The notes under the pieces are model-generated. The model made no database searches, was not told the DNA's origin, and was given only the letters and a program-made list of their open reading frames with translations. A stretch of DNA of 64,000 bases from an uncultured Lachnoclostridium sp. (GTDB lineage: Bacteria; Bacillota; Clostridia; Lachnospirales; Lachnospiraceae), in NCBI GenBank assembly GCA_946402335.1, contig CAMIWE010000002.1:30235-94234 (forward strand). Direction: 5' to 3'. The position numbers and the translations under genes are program-made. Positions 37,402 to 46,453 of this stretch are shown here, in pieces (position 1 is the stretch's first letter; each line of letters opens with the position of its first letter).

Positions 37402-38183
37402 ACGATTATGATGATGACAGATTTGATTCAAAGCAGTTCCGAAAGGATATGGAAGTCGTAGGGAAAGCATCTCTGATCATTTTAGGCGTGAGCATTCTGA
37501 TATTCATCGTGTATGCGGACGTTTCGTCACGCCGGGGTGTTGAGCGGCGAAGAGCAGAATATAAGCAAAGGGTTGCCAATGCACAAAAAGTGCTTCGTGA
37601 ACAGCTGAAAGAGTATTACGGCCTTTCTTCCGAACAATACGAGATTCTCCAATCTTCATACGGAGATCACGGGCTTTTCCCGGAATTTGAAATCGCAGTC
37701 GGAGACAAGACATTCCATGCGTATGTATCTGACAATGTCCTGTACACGGATTATCTTGCCGAAAAGATTACTCTTGATACTCTTAAGCTGATTATTGAAA
37801 GTGAAGTGATGAAGGCATTTGAAGGAACATCTATCAATAGAAGTTCCGACGGGTACAGTTTAAAGGATGTCACGATAAGAATCCCGGAAGGTCACGGTGT
37901 ACCTGCAGGGCAATACCTTCCGGCATGGCTTACGGAGCAGGAACTGGAACGCTTTAAAAACGGCGAAAGCAGGTCTGACAAGTGGCGCAAGACCATGAGT
38001 AATTATGCCTACGTTGTAATCAGCGGAAACAAGGATAAACTAACCAAAGAACTATTCAAAGAACTGCAGGATAAGATCTTTTCCCTGTACGAATTGACTA
38101 TTGTTTGCGACGAAGGAACCTATGAGTATTATTTTACATCAGAGTCCTTTGCTTTCACGTCGAAAGAGGAAAAGCTGGAGTAA
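37398..38183 (+). CDS. YYGL-family membrane-anchored protein
   Basis: TM LIILGVSILIFIVYADV; LKEYYGLSSEQYEILQSSYG ... YLPAWLTEQELERFKNGESRSDKW. Confidence 0.7.
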   Translation: MNDYDDDRFDSKQFRKDMEVVGKASLIILGVSILIFIVYADVSSRRGVERRRAEYKQRVANAQKVLREQLKEYYGLSSEQYEILQSSYGDHGLFPEFEIAVGDKTFHAYVSDNVLYTDYLAEKITLDTLKLIIESEVMKAFEGTSINRSSDGYSLKDVTIRIPEGHGVPAGQYLPAWLTEQELERFKNGESRSDKWRKTMSNYAYVVISGNKDKLTKELFKELQDKIFSLYELTIVCDEGTYEYYFTSESFAFTSKEEKLE

Positions 38184-38269
38184 AAGAAAAGGAGTTGGGG
38201 AGATTTTTTGTTCGCTTATGAAAATATATGAGAGGGAGTAGTCACTGTAAAAAGTACGTGATTGTTCCC

Positions 38270-38298
38270 TTGCATTCTTAGTATTAATATGATATTTT
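38270..38298 (+). promoter_or_regulatory. Promoter of riboswitch cassette 3 (TTGCAT-N17-TATTTT)
   Basis: Positions 38270-38275 and 38293-38298. Confidence 0.7.
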
Positions 38299-38334
38299 GT
38301 TGTTAGGAAAGTTTTTTATGGGGTACACAATTCT

Positions 38335-38452
38335 ATATTTTATTTGGGGGCAAATCTGTAGAAATACAGGGGCGCAAAACTAGGAGTCTAACGTGACAAT
38401 GGGGAGTGTTGTCAGTCTCTTTTGTTCACTATGATAGTTCGGTTGCAATAAG
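38335..38452 (+). promoter_or_regulatory. c-di-GMP-I (GEMM-I) riboswitch 3
   Basis: GGGGCAAATCTGTAGAAATACAGGGGCGCAAAACTAGGAGTCTAACGTGACAATGGGG...TTCACTATGATAGTTCGGTTGCAATAA. Confidence 0.88.
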
Positions 38453-38477
38453 GTGTATTATTGCAGCCGATTTTTTG
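38441..38477 (+). terminator. Riboswitch-3 expression platform terminator
   Basis: GGTTGCAATAAggtgTATTATTGCAGCCGATTTTTT. Confidence 0.85.
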
Positions 38478-38494
38478 TTTTTCGGAGGGACGTG

Positions 38495-41400
38495 ATGGAG
38501 AAAAGGATGAAGGAATTAAAAAGAAAACTGTCAATCGTTCTTGTTGTCGTGATGATAACAGGACTGTTTTCTCAAGCGCCGAAGAGAGCCATTGCCCAAA
38601 CAGGGGAAGATTATTCATGGCTCTATTCTGCTCCGACGGCATTTATGTTTATGCCTTCTGAAAAGGACCCGTTGATGAACAGCTACAACACGATACGGCC
38701 GATTGAGGAAAACCTGACCGTATCCGGCAACAGTACGGTCCAGCCTTTAACCGCCAGTGTCAGCAAATTGAGCTTTGATGCGTCCGGGGGAACAAAGACT
38801 TTTACCATCGGGTCAATCAGCAAGCCCGGTGCAACAATCACGGCAGAGAGAAATGCCAATTGGTTTACAGCATCCGTTTCAGGAACTACTGTGACCATTA
38901 AAGTTGAGAAGAATTCCGGGGCAGCGCGTTCTTCATCCGTTGAGGTGGTGGACAGAGGTAACGGAAAGACTGTTAAAGTGACTATTTCACAAAGCAAGGC
39001 ACCTACACCAACACCGACTAAAAAGCCTACACCGACACCAACCAAAAAACCTACACCTACACCGACCAAAAGGCCTTCGCCGACGCCGATTCCGAAACTC
39101 ACGGTCAGTCCTTCATCAATTAGTGTAAATTCTTCTGCCCAGAGTAAGAGCATAACACTTGGAAATGTTTTCGGAAGCAGTACAATCCGTGCGGACCGGA
39201 GTGTAGGATGGTTAACGGTAAGTGGAACCGGTGGGTCATTTACCATATCAATAACTGCAAATACATCCTATCAGTCCCGGAGCGGGAAGGTTAGTTTTAC
39301 GGATACAAGCAACGGAAGGACAATTGATGTTACCGTAACACAGTCAGCGGCGCCTACACCTACACCGATTCCGAAGCTCACGGTCAGTCCTTCATCAATT
39401 AGTGTAAATTCTTCTGCCCAGAGTAAGAAAATAACGCTTGGAAATGTTTTCGGAAGCAGTACGATCCGAGCGGACCGGAGCGTAGGATGGTTGACGGTAA
39501 GTGGAAGTGGCGGATCATTTACCGTATCAATAACGGCAAATACCTCTTATCAGCCGCGAAGCGGGAAAATCAGTTTTACGGATACAAGCAACGGAAGGAC
39601 AATTGATGTCACCGTAACACAGTCGGCGGCGCCTACACCTACCCCTACGCCCACAAATACACCTACGCCGACTAAGCCTGCACCAACAAATACACCCACG
39701 CCGATTCCGAAGCTCACGGTTAATCCGTCATCGATCAGCGTTTCTTCTGCTGCCCAGAGTAAGAACATAACACTAGGAAATGTTTTCGGAAGCAGTACAA
39801 TCCGTGCGGACCGGAGTGTAGGATGGTTAACGGTAAGTGGAAGCGGCGGATCATTTACCGTATCAATAACGGCAAATACCTCTTATCAGCCTCGAAGCGG
39901 GAAGATCAGTTTTACGGATACAAGCAACGGAAGGACAATTGATGTCACCGTAACACAGTCGGCGGCGCCTACACCTACCCCTACGCCCACAAATACACCT
40001 ACGCCGACTAAGTCGCCTGCACCGACAAATACGCCTACACCGACTAAGCCGCCTGTACCGACAAATACGCCTACACCGACAAAAGCACCCACGCCGATTC
40101 CCAAACTCATGGCGAATCCGACATCAATCAGCGTGTCTTCCGCGGCTCAGAGCAAGAAGGTAATGCTCGGAAATGTTTTCGGAAGCAGCACAATCCGTGC
40201 GGACCGATCGGTAGGATGGTTAACGGTTAGTGGAACGGGCGGGTCGTTTACCATTTCAATAACCGCAAATACATCCTATCAGCCCCGAAGCGGAAAGGTG
40301 ACTTTTACGGATACCAGCAACGGCCGGTCAGTTGACGTTGCGGTAAACCAGGCGGGGGCCAGTACACCGACCCCGGTTGCCTTCGATAAACCCACACCGA
40401 CGGCCAGACCTACGCCACCTCCTATTGCGACATACTATGTGTTTTTTGACGAGGACGGCGGAACTGAGACCGTTACGATTAATGAAGCCAAAGGAGATGT
40501 GAAGGTAGAGAGTGCAATACCTGTCGGCGGCGGACCCGCTATTAAAACGAGTCAAAAAGGGAATAAGGTTGCCATTATAGTTGATAAGAACCTATCTACA
40601 AGTAACTATTCCTGGACTGTTATAGTTGTGCAAGGAACAAAGGAGATTGGGTACTATGAAATAAAGGTGGCACAAACCGGGGCGCCGAAGAATACTCCTA
40701 CACCGAGGCCAACTGCTACGCCTAAACCCACTTCTCCGGCGACACGAGGACAGACGCCTATAAATGGAACCCCGACCGCGACGGCAACACCAATGCCGAC
40801 AATGTCACCAAGTCAGACGCCTGCAACGACTACCCCAACTCCAACCCCGACTGTAACCTATATACCTCCGTTGCATCCGACCCCGGCACCGACTTCGGTT
40901 GTAATAATAGTTAAGCCAACCCCGACGCCTGTCTTTACGTTGAAACTCAAACCTGACAAGGTCGTTTTTACGGATTATAAGGAATCCGTAAAGCAGGTGA
41001 AATTAAGTGGATTCGTTCCGCCTGCAAATCTTGAGATTCACGCGGATACAGCGACTAACGGATGGGCAACCGTAAAGCTGGATGATGCCGGTTCCGGTAC
41101 TTTAACGATTCATGTTGCGTCCAATGAGAGCGTCAAACGGAGCGGTAATGTTGAAATCGTAGATCGAAGTAACGGTAACAGTATAAAACTGCCGATTGAA
41201 CAGGAAGGCAAAGGCTTTAATGTCAGATTTGATGCAAACGGCGGAAGCAATCTGCTTGTAAAAGAACGGATTTACTATCTGGGCGAATATTATGAGCTCC
41301 CTGATGGTCCGGCCGGACCTGACGGTGCAAAATTCCTTGGGTGGTTTACCCAGCAGACAGGCGGTGAAGAGATTACCGATCTTACCAGGGTAAAAAAGGA

Positions 41401-44400
41401 CATTTCGGTTCTTTATGCCCGATATAAGACCGGAATCGAAGTAAAGCTGGATACTAAGTCCAGCTATGGGGAAACCGTAATCGGACCTTCCTATGCGTAT
41501 GTTCATTATGGCGAAAAATACGGGGATGTATTTCCTGTAGTAGTGGATCCGAAAGGATATAGAATTGTCGGATGGAAAAATGCGAAGGGAGAGATTATAG
41601 ATAAAAATACTATAGTAACGGATCTGAATGATCATACTTTAACTGCTGTATGGCTTCCGTTTACGGAATATCTTTTGGTTTATGACGGAAACGGAAATAA
41701 AGACGGCAGAATGGAATGCAAAGCGTGCAAATATGGTGAAAGTATCCAGTTAGATCCGCTGAATTATGATACTAAGGCCTCATTTGAGGTTTGGTCTACT
41801 TCTCCGAATGGAGGAGGAGAATGTTATCGGAATGAAAGTTATATCATCCGATCAGCAGCCAGTAAAGTCGATTGTGTCAGACTGTATGCAATTTGGGAGA
41901 AGCATACGGTGAAGTATCATGAGCTTTCCGGTAAGGTCATTTATGATGCATCCGGACCAGTATCGCATTGTTTTACCACGATAAGTGAGAAGGACCATCC
42001 GGAACTAACGATTAAAGGAATTACATTCGTTGGTTGGAAAGACGGAAAAGACAGTGTATTAGGTGGTGATGTTGATTTCAAAGCCGGTAAGGAGTATATC
42101 AGTGAGGATGATTTGGATCTTTATCCGGTTTATGAAAAAGAGAAAAAAGATGATTTTGTTATCATTTTCTCGAGTAACGGAGGGTCCGGCGGGCCGGGTT
42201 CAATGAGTATTCCGGCTGATGCGGTAAATGTGGTTCTCCCCGAATATATTCCTGTATATGATAAAAGACATACCTTTGTTTGCTGGCAGTTATCACTGGA
42301 AGTACCGATTACCACTTTTGATATAAAAATACCGTTAGTTGTGCAGTATGAACCCGGTTGCAAAATGGATCTGTCACCGATTCAACAATTTGCACTTAAG
42401 GGATTGATCAGGGACTATATTGTACTGAAAGCGCAATGGAAATGCCCTGAGGAAAAGGTCATCCTGGATCACCAATATGGTGGTATTACATCTTCGCTTG
42501 AGACCGACAACGAGGGTTATGTGGTTTTGCCGTCGATTGAAAGAAACGGATATCAATTCTGTGGCTGGGGTTCGAACAAGACAGATGTGAGCTATACTGC
42601 CGGGACCAGGGTATATGTTCCGGATGAAGGATTAAAACTGTATGCAATATGGAATATGCTTTTCATGAAAGTAGAGTACTACGATTGCTTTACAAATACA
42701 TGCATTGCATCATCCATGTTAGATGTAAATGATTCGCTGGCAGGTGAGTTGCGTCATGTCGACGGATTGATATTTTCCGGTTGGACCACGAAAAATGCAA
42801 GAGATTATACGTCGGATCCATCATTGGGAGTCGCACAAAGTTGTATGCCTCCGGAGTATAAACCGCGGGAGCCCATGAAAAATGTTTCATTTGCCTTTGA
42901 AACCCTTGTTCTTTACAGCTGCTATACGGTCGAAGATGAACCGCAGGACGATGAAAGCATTAAGATTGTTTACATTCCGAACGGAGGCAGAGGCGCACCT
43001 GGTTCAACAATTTGCAACTATGATAGGGATGGTTATATAGAAATTCAGAAGTCAGAAATGACTCGGACCAGCTGTACCTTTGACGGATGGGTATCGTTGG
43101 AGACGGGGGCACTAACGACTAACGGACCATTCTATGGTGGAGAAAAAGTAAATATAACGACCTATCGTCCCGTAGTCTGGCTGATCGCCAAATGGAAGCC
43201 AACCACGCATCTGTATCTTGATTATGGTCTTGGAGAACCCGCGAAGGATGTGAGCGGCAAGTTCCTTCCCAATGAAGTGGTACTTGTTGAGAGTCTGGAT
43301 GATAATGTCCCCAAGAACGATGGTCATTATTTGAAAGGATTTGAAACACCATCCGGGTACTTCTATTCCGTTAAGTCCATGATGACTATCCCTAATTATG
43401 ATCTTACGCTGAAAGCGGTTTGGGGATCATATGGATTCTCAATCTATTACCATAACGGATTCGATCCGGAGATGTTTACCTATGTTCATTATGATGAACC
43501 GTTTAAAATGACTGACAGTACGGAAGGATTATATGGAATTGATGTCCCGGGTTACAAATTTGCCGGATGGACGTATGATAATCCCGGTGGAGAACCTTGT
43601 GATATTTCTTCAAATAAGATTATTAAAAACGGCACGAAGATAACCTGTGATGGATATTTACATCTGTATTCCTGTTATACTGAGTTAGGGCTTGGAGCGG
43701 ATCATGCCGGACAGGTAATGGTTGTATATAATCCTTGCGGGGGCGTAGGCGGACCGGGAGTTGAGTATTATAATCCGAGAATCGGACTTTACACAATCAG
43801 TACAATTGAACCGACGAAAAAGGGATACGTATTCCGGGGATGGTCTTTCGACCCGTCGCCGCAGTATCCGAAGTACGATGTGGACACCTTTCCTTGTAAG
43901 TGTTATGAGGCTCCTGTTGAAAACAAACTTACGTTATATGCGGTATGGCTTCCGGAAGTCAGTAATAATTTGAAGAATGAACTGCAGAACCGATTCGGAG
44001 AAGAGGCAATGCCGGATTACATCTTCATGTATGAATACATTTCACCTACATGGAGGAAGATTGATGATTTTACTTACTATGTAATTCGCACGGATAATGA
44101 AGGCGATACATCCTATATTCCGCAAACACGAAGCAGGGTAATGTTAATCCAGTTTAAAAACGGTGAATGGTATTTTGAAACACCGGGGATTCTTCAGAAT
44201 CCAATCAGGAGGATTGAATTCGATATCTCAATACATAATAAGGACGGATACGCGCAAGCCATATTGCTTGGATTGAAAGCCTTAAAAGATGCAGCAAGAT
44301 TTATTCCGATTGTAAATTACGCTGTGATTTCAATGGATATCCTATGTGCCCTTGAAGATGCTTTCTATGGTTCTAGCGCTGATACGGCTTGCATGGCTCT

Positions 44401-44917
44401 AGCCAGCTCCTTACTGGAATTTGCCCTTTCTGCGTCTGAGGACAAGCTGATTGAGATGGGATTTGACGGTGTCGTTGCGTTAGAAGCGGTGAATTCTGTA
44501 GCTCCGGATATGTATGAGTGGGCTAAGAATGAGGCGACAACGATAGCAGATGATCTTGCCTATATAGCAGAGGTCGGAAGCACCGGCGCTTCGTTAGTGG
44601 CCAAACTGATGGCACTTCAGGAAAAAGTAAACAAATCTATGAATGAAACCAGCAAGAGTTTTCTGGGACGCATGTTGGATGTAAAAGGTTCATTTGAACT
44701 GGGCAAATATGACCTTATCGGAACCCTAACCGACATTACGACGGATATTATTCGGTACTCAACCGATAATTCCAATCTTGATATGTTCGGAGATCAGGAC
44801 TTTTCGTTGAAGACATTTCAGGATGAATTAAGCCTACAGGGATTCGGAGATGTTGTTGTAAACAGTTTCCCGGATATTCTGGCTGAAGTTTACATGAGTT
44901 ACTATGGTCTGAAATAA
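38495..44917 (+). CDS. Giant secreted protein (~2140 aa): BACON-like repeats with PT-rich linkers + InlB-like repeats + shared C-terminal domain
   Basis: Signal peptide; repeated LTVSPSSISVNSSAQSKSITLGNVFGSSTIRADRSVGWLTVSG..SGKVSFTDTSNGRTIDVTVTQSAAPTPTPT; C-term LKNELQNRFGEEAMPDYIFMYEYISPTWRKIDD. Confidence 0.9.
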   Translation: MEKRMKELKRKLSIVLVVVMITGLFSQAPKRAIAQTGEDYSWLYSAPTAFMFMPSEKDPLMNSYNTIRPIEENLTVSGNSTVQPLTASVSKLSFDASGGTKTFTIGSISKPGATITAERNANWFTASVSGTTVTIKVEKNSGAARSSSVEVVDRGNGKTVKVTISQSKAPTPTPTKKPTPTPTKKPTPTPTKRPSPTPIPKLTVSPSSISVNSSAQSKSITLGNVFGSSTIRADRSVGWLTVSGTGGSFTISITANTSYQSRSGKVSFTDTSNGRTIDVTVTQSAAPTPTPIPKLTVSPSSISVNSSAQSKKITLGNVFGSSTIRADRSVGWLTVSGSGGSFTVSITANTSYQPRSGKISFTDTSNGRTIDVTVTQSAAPTPTPTPTNTPTPTKPAPTNTPTPIPKLTVNPSSISVSSAAQSKNITLGNVFGSSTIRADRSVGWLTVSGSGGSFTVSITANTSYQPRSGKISFTDTSNGRTIDVTVTQSAAPTPTPTPTNTPTPTKSPAPTNTPTPTKPPVPTNTPTPTKAPTPIPKLMANPTSISVSSAAQSKKVMLGNVFGSSTIRADRSVGWLTVSGTGGSFTISITANTSYQPRSGKVTFTDTSNGRSVDVAVNQAGASTPTPVAFDKPTPTARPTPPPIATYYVFFDEDGGTETVTINEAKGDVKVESAIPVGGGPAIKTSQKGNKVAIIVDKNLSTSNYSWTVIVVQGTKEIGYYEIKVAQTGAPKNTPTPRPTATPKPTSPATRGQTPINGTPTATATPMPTMSPSQTPATTTPTPTPTVTYIPPLHPTPAPTSVVIIVKPTPTPVFTLKLKPDKVVFTDYKESVKQVKLSGFVPPANLEIHADTATNGWATVKLDDAGSGTLTIHVASNESVKRSGNVEIVDRSNGNSIKLPIEQEGKGFNVRFDANGGSNLLVKERIYYLGEYYELPDGPAGPDGAKFLGWFTQQTGGEEITDLTRVKKDISVLYARYKTGIEVKLDTKSSYGETVIGPSYAYVHYGEKYGDVFPVVVDPKGYRIVGWKNAKGEIIDKNTIVTDLNDHTLTAVWLPFTEYLLVYDGNGNKDGRMECKACKYGESIQLDPLNYDTKASFEVWSTSPNGGGECYRNESYIIRSAASKVDCVRLYAIWEKHTVKYHELSGKVIYDASGPVSHCFTTISEKDHPELTIKGITFVGWKDGKDSVLGGDVDFKAGKEYISEDDLDLYPVYEKEKKDDFVIIFSSNGGSGGPGSMSIPADAVNVVLPEYIPVYDKRHTFVCWQLSLEVPITTFDIKIPLVVQYEPGCKMDLSPIQQFALKGLIRDYIVLKAQWKCPEEKVILDHQYGGITSSLETDNEGYVVLPSIERNGYQFCGWGSNKTDVSYTAGTRVYVPDEGLKLYAIWNMLFMKVEYYDCFTNTCIASSMLDVNDSLAGELRHVDGLIFSGWTTKNARDYTSDPSLGVAQSCMPPEYKPREPMKNVSFAFETLVLYSCYTVEDEPQDDESIKIVYIPNGGRGAPGSTICNYDRDGYIEIQKSEMTRTSCTFDGWVSLETGALTTNGPFYGGEKVNITTYRPVVWLIAKWKPTTHLYLDYGLGEPAKDVSGKFLPNEVVLVESLDDNVPKNDGHYLKGFETPSGYFYSVKSMMTIPNYDLTLKAVWGSYGFSIYYHNGFDPEMFTYVHYDEPFKMTDSTEGLYGIDVPGYKFAGWTYDNPGGEPCDISSNKIIKNGTKITCDGYLHLYSCYTELGLGADHAGQVMVVYNPCGGVGGPGVEYYNPRIGLYTISTIEPTKKGYVFRGWSFDPSPQYPKYDVDTFPCKCYEAPVENKLTLYAVWLPEVSNNLKNELQNRFGEEAMPDYIFMYEYISPTWRKIDDFTYYVIRTDNEGDTSYIPQTRSRVMLIQFKNGEWYFETPGILQNPIRRIEFDISIHNKDGYAQAILLGLKALKDAARFIPIVNYAVISMDILCALEDAFYGSSADTACMALASSLLEFALSASEDKLIEMGFDGVVALEAVNSVAPDMYEWAKNEATTIADDLAYIAEVGSTGASLVAKLMALQEKVNKSMNETSKSFLGRMLDVKGSFELGKYDLIGTLTDITTDIIRYSTDNSNLDMFGDQDFSLKTFQDELSLQGFGDVVVNSFPDILAEVYMSYYGLK
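39001..39090 (+). repeat. Short PT-linker tandem repeat (~27-30 bp units)
   Basis: Encodes TPTPTKKPTPTPTKKPTPTPTKRPSPTP. Confidence 0.85.
39090..40360 (+). repeat. Four near-identical BACON-like domain-encoding repeats separated by PT linkers
   Basis: Blocks from ~39091, ~39369, ~39706 and ~40099 share long near-identical stretches (ggaaatgttttcggaagcagtacaatccgtgcggaccggagtgtaggatggttaacggtaagtgga). Confidence 0.9.
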
Positions 44918-44954
44918 CCTGAAAACTATCATAGACATTCCTTTTTGCCTTATC

Positions 44955-45001
44955 ACCCTCGCCCCGCTACATCGGGGCGGGGGTTGTTTTTGCCTCTTTT
45001 T
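44955..45001 (+). terminator. Intrinsic terminator
   Basis: CGCCCCGctacatCGGGGCGGGGGTTGTTTTT. Confidence 0.8.
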
Positions 45002-45133
45002 TACTTTACTTTCGGGCATTATTTGAGTATTATTAACGTGTAGACATATGTCCGCGTAGGCGGAACGGACAAGCCCTTCGGGGAGCTTCGCGGAGCGAAG
45101 CGTAAACCGCCGCAAGAAGGTTTTAGAGGTAAG

Positions 45134-46453
45134 ATGAAAGAAGATCCCGAAACGAAGAACATACAGGCGTCAGCCGGCGAGATGAACAAGTCCCGAACAG
45201 CCGGCGAAACGGCAAATCAGGACGAAAAAGCCAAGCAGACCGAAAAGGCGAAAAAGGCTGCGGCCAAGGCCAAGAAGAAGGCCGAGCGGCAGGAACGCAG
45301 GGAAGTGCGGAGACACAAGCGCGCCTGGGCGTTCTTCAAGTTTACGCTGACGAGGTATTTCATACGGAAATTCCGTTATTCCTATGACAGTTTAAAAGAG
45401 GTGGAAGGACCGTATCTGCTGCTTGCAAATCACAATATGGAACTGGACCCGACGCTTGTCGGAATCGCTGCGGGGCGGCAGATCTATTTCGTCGCGAGCG
45501 AGCACATCATGCGGAAAGGTCTCGGAACGTGGTTTTTACGGACGTTTCTGCGTCCAATCATACATACCAAGGGTAAGACCGGCGCAAAGTCGGTCATGGC
45601 AATCATAAAGGCGCTCAAGAAGGGACATAACGTGTGTCTCTTCGCCGAAGGCAACCGGTCCTTTAACGGCGTGACCGGAGACATTCTTCCGTCTACCGGA
45701 AAGCTTGCAAGGGCAGCCGGTGCGTCGCTTGTGACGTTCCGCATCGAAGGCGGATACCTGACGCAGCCGCGGTTCAGCACGTCGTACCGAAAAGGAAGGA
45801 CATACGGGCATCTCGTACATGTTTATAAGCCTGAGGAACTGAAGGCAATGACCGATGACGAGATGAACGAGGCAATCAACCGCGACCTCCATGAGGATGC
45901 TTACGCTACCCAGGAGGCAAATCGGATCGCGTATAAGGGCAAGAACCTGACACTCGGCATTGAAAGTACGCTTTTCTGGTGTCCGGCCTGCAAGAAGATG
46001 GAAACGCTCAAAAGCACATCGGACGAAGTCCGGTGCAGTGCGTGCGGGTTTACGGCAAGTTTTAATGAATTCGGCTACCTGGACTGCTCGGACGGCGTGA
46101 CGCGCAACATGCGCGACTGGGACCGCGAGCAGAGAGAGTTCCTGATCGGACAGTTCCGTGACGGGACGTTTCAAGGCTTTTCGGATCAGGTTTCCGTCCG
46201 CATTATCGGAGCGGATCATAAAGCGGGCGAACCGATGAACGGCGAGCTGCGGGCGACGACGGAAGGCGTCACATTTGCCGGAAAGCATTATAAGCGCGGT
46301 GACATTTCGGGACTCGCGGTGTATTCGAGAAATTACATCAACACCCTTTTCGGTCCTGAGGAAGTGCAGTATGACCTGCGCGGCGATCTGGGATTTAACG
46401 CATTAAAATATTATTATCTTTATCAGGAAACCGGGAAGGAGTCCGAGTCATGA
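45134..46453 (+). CDS. 1-acyl-sn-glycerol-3-phosphate acyltransferase-like (PlsC) with C-terminal Zn-ribbon region
   Basis: LLANHNMELDPTLV (NHxxxxD), FAEGNRSFNG; CPACKKMETL...CSACGF. Confidence 0.85.
   Translation: MKEDPETKNIQASAGEMNKSRTAGETANQDEKAKQTEKAKKAAAKAKKKAERQERREVRRHKRAWAFFKFTLTRYFIRKFRYSYDSLKEVEGPYLLLANHNMELDPTLVGIAAGRQIYFVASEHIMRKGLGTWFLRTFLRPIIHTKGKTGAKSVMAIIKALKKGHNVCLFAEGNRSFNGVTGDILPSTGKLARAAGASLVTFRIEGGYLTQPRFSTSYRKGRTYGHLVHVYKPEELKAMTDDEMNEAINRDLHEDAYATQEANRIAYKGKNLTLGIESTLFWCPACKKMETLKSTSDEVRCSACGFTASFNEFGYLDCSDGVTRNMRDWDREQREFLIGQFRDGTFQGFSDQVSVRIIGADHKAGEPMNGELRATTEGVTFAGKHYKRGDISGLAVYSRNYINTLFGPEEVQYDLRGDLGFNALKYYYLYQETGKESES

Noticed and set aside
45061-45120. Hairpins (TCCGCGTAGGCGGA, GCTTCGCGGAGCGAAGC) upstream of the acyltransferase gene considered as a riboswitch
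   Set aside because: No recognisable conserved aptamer core; only simple stem-loops.
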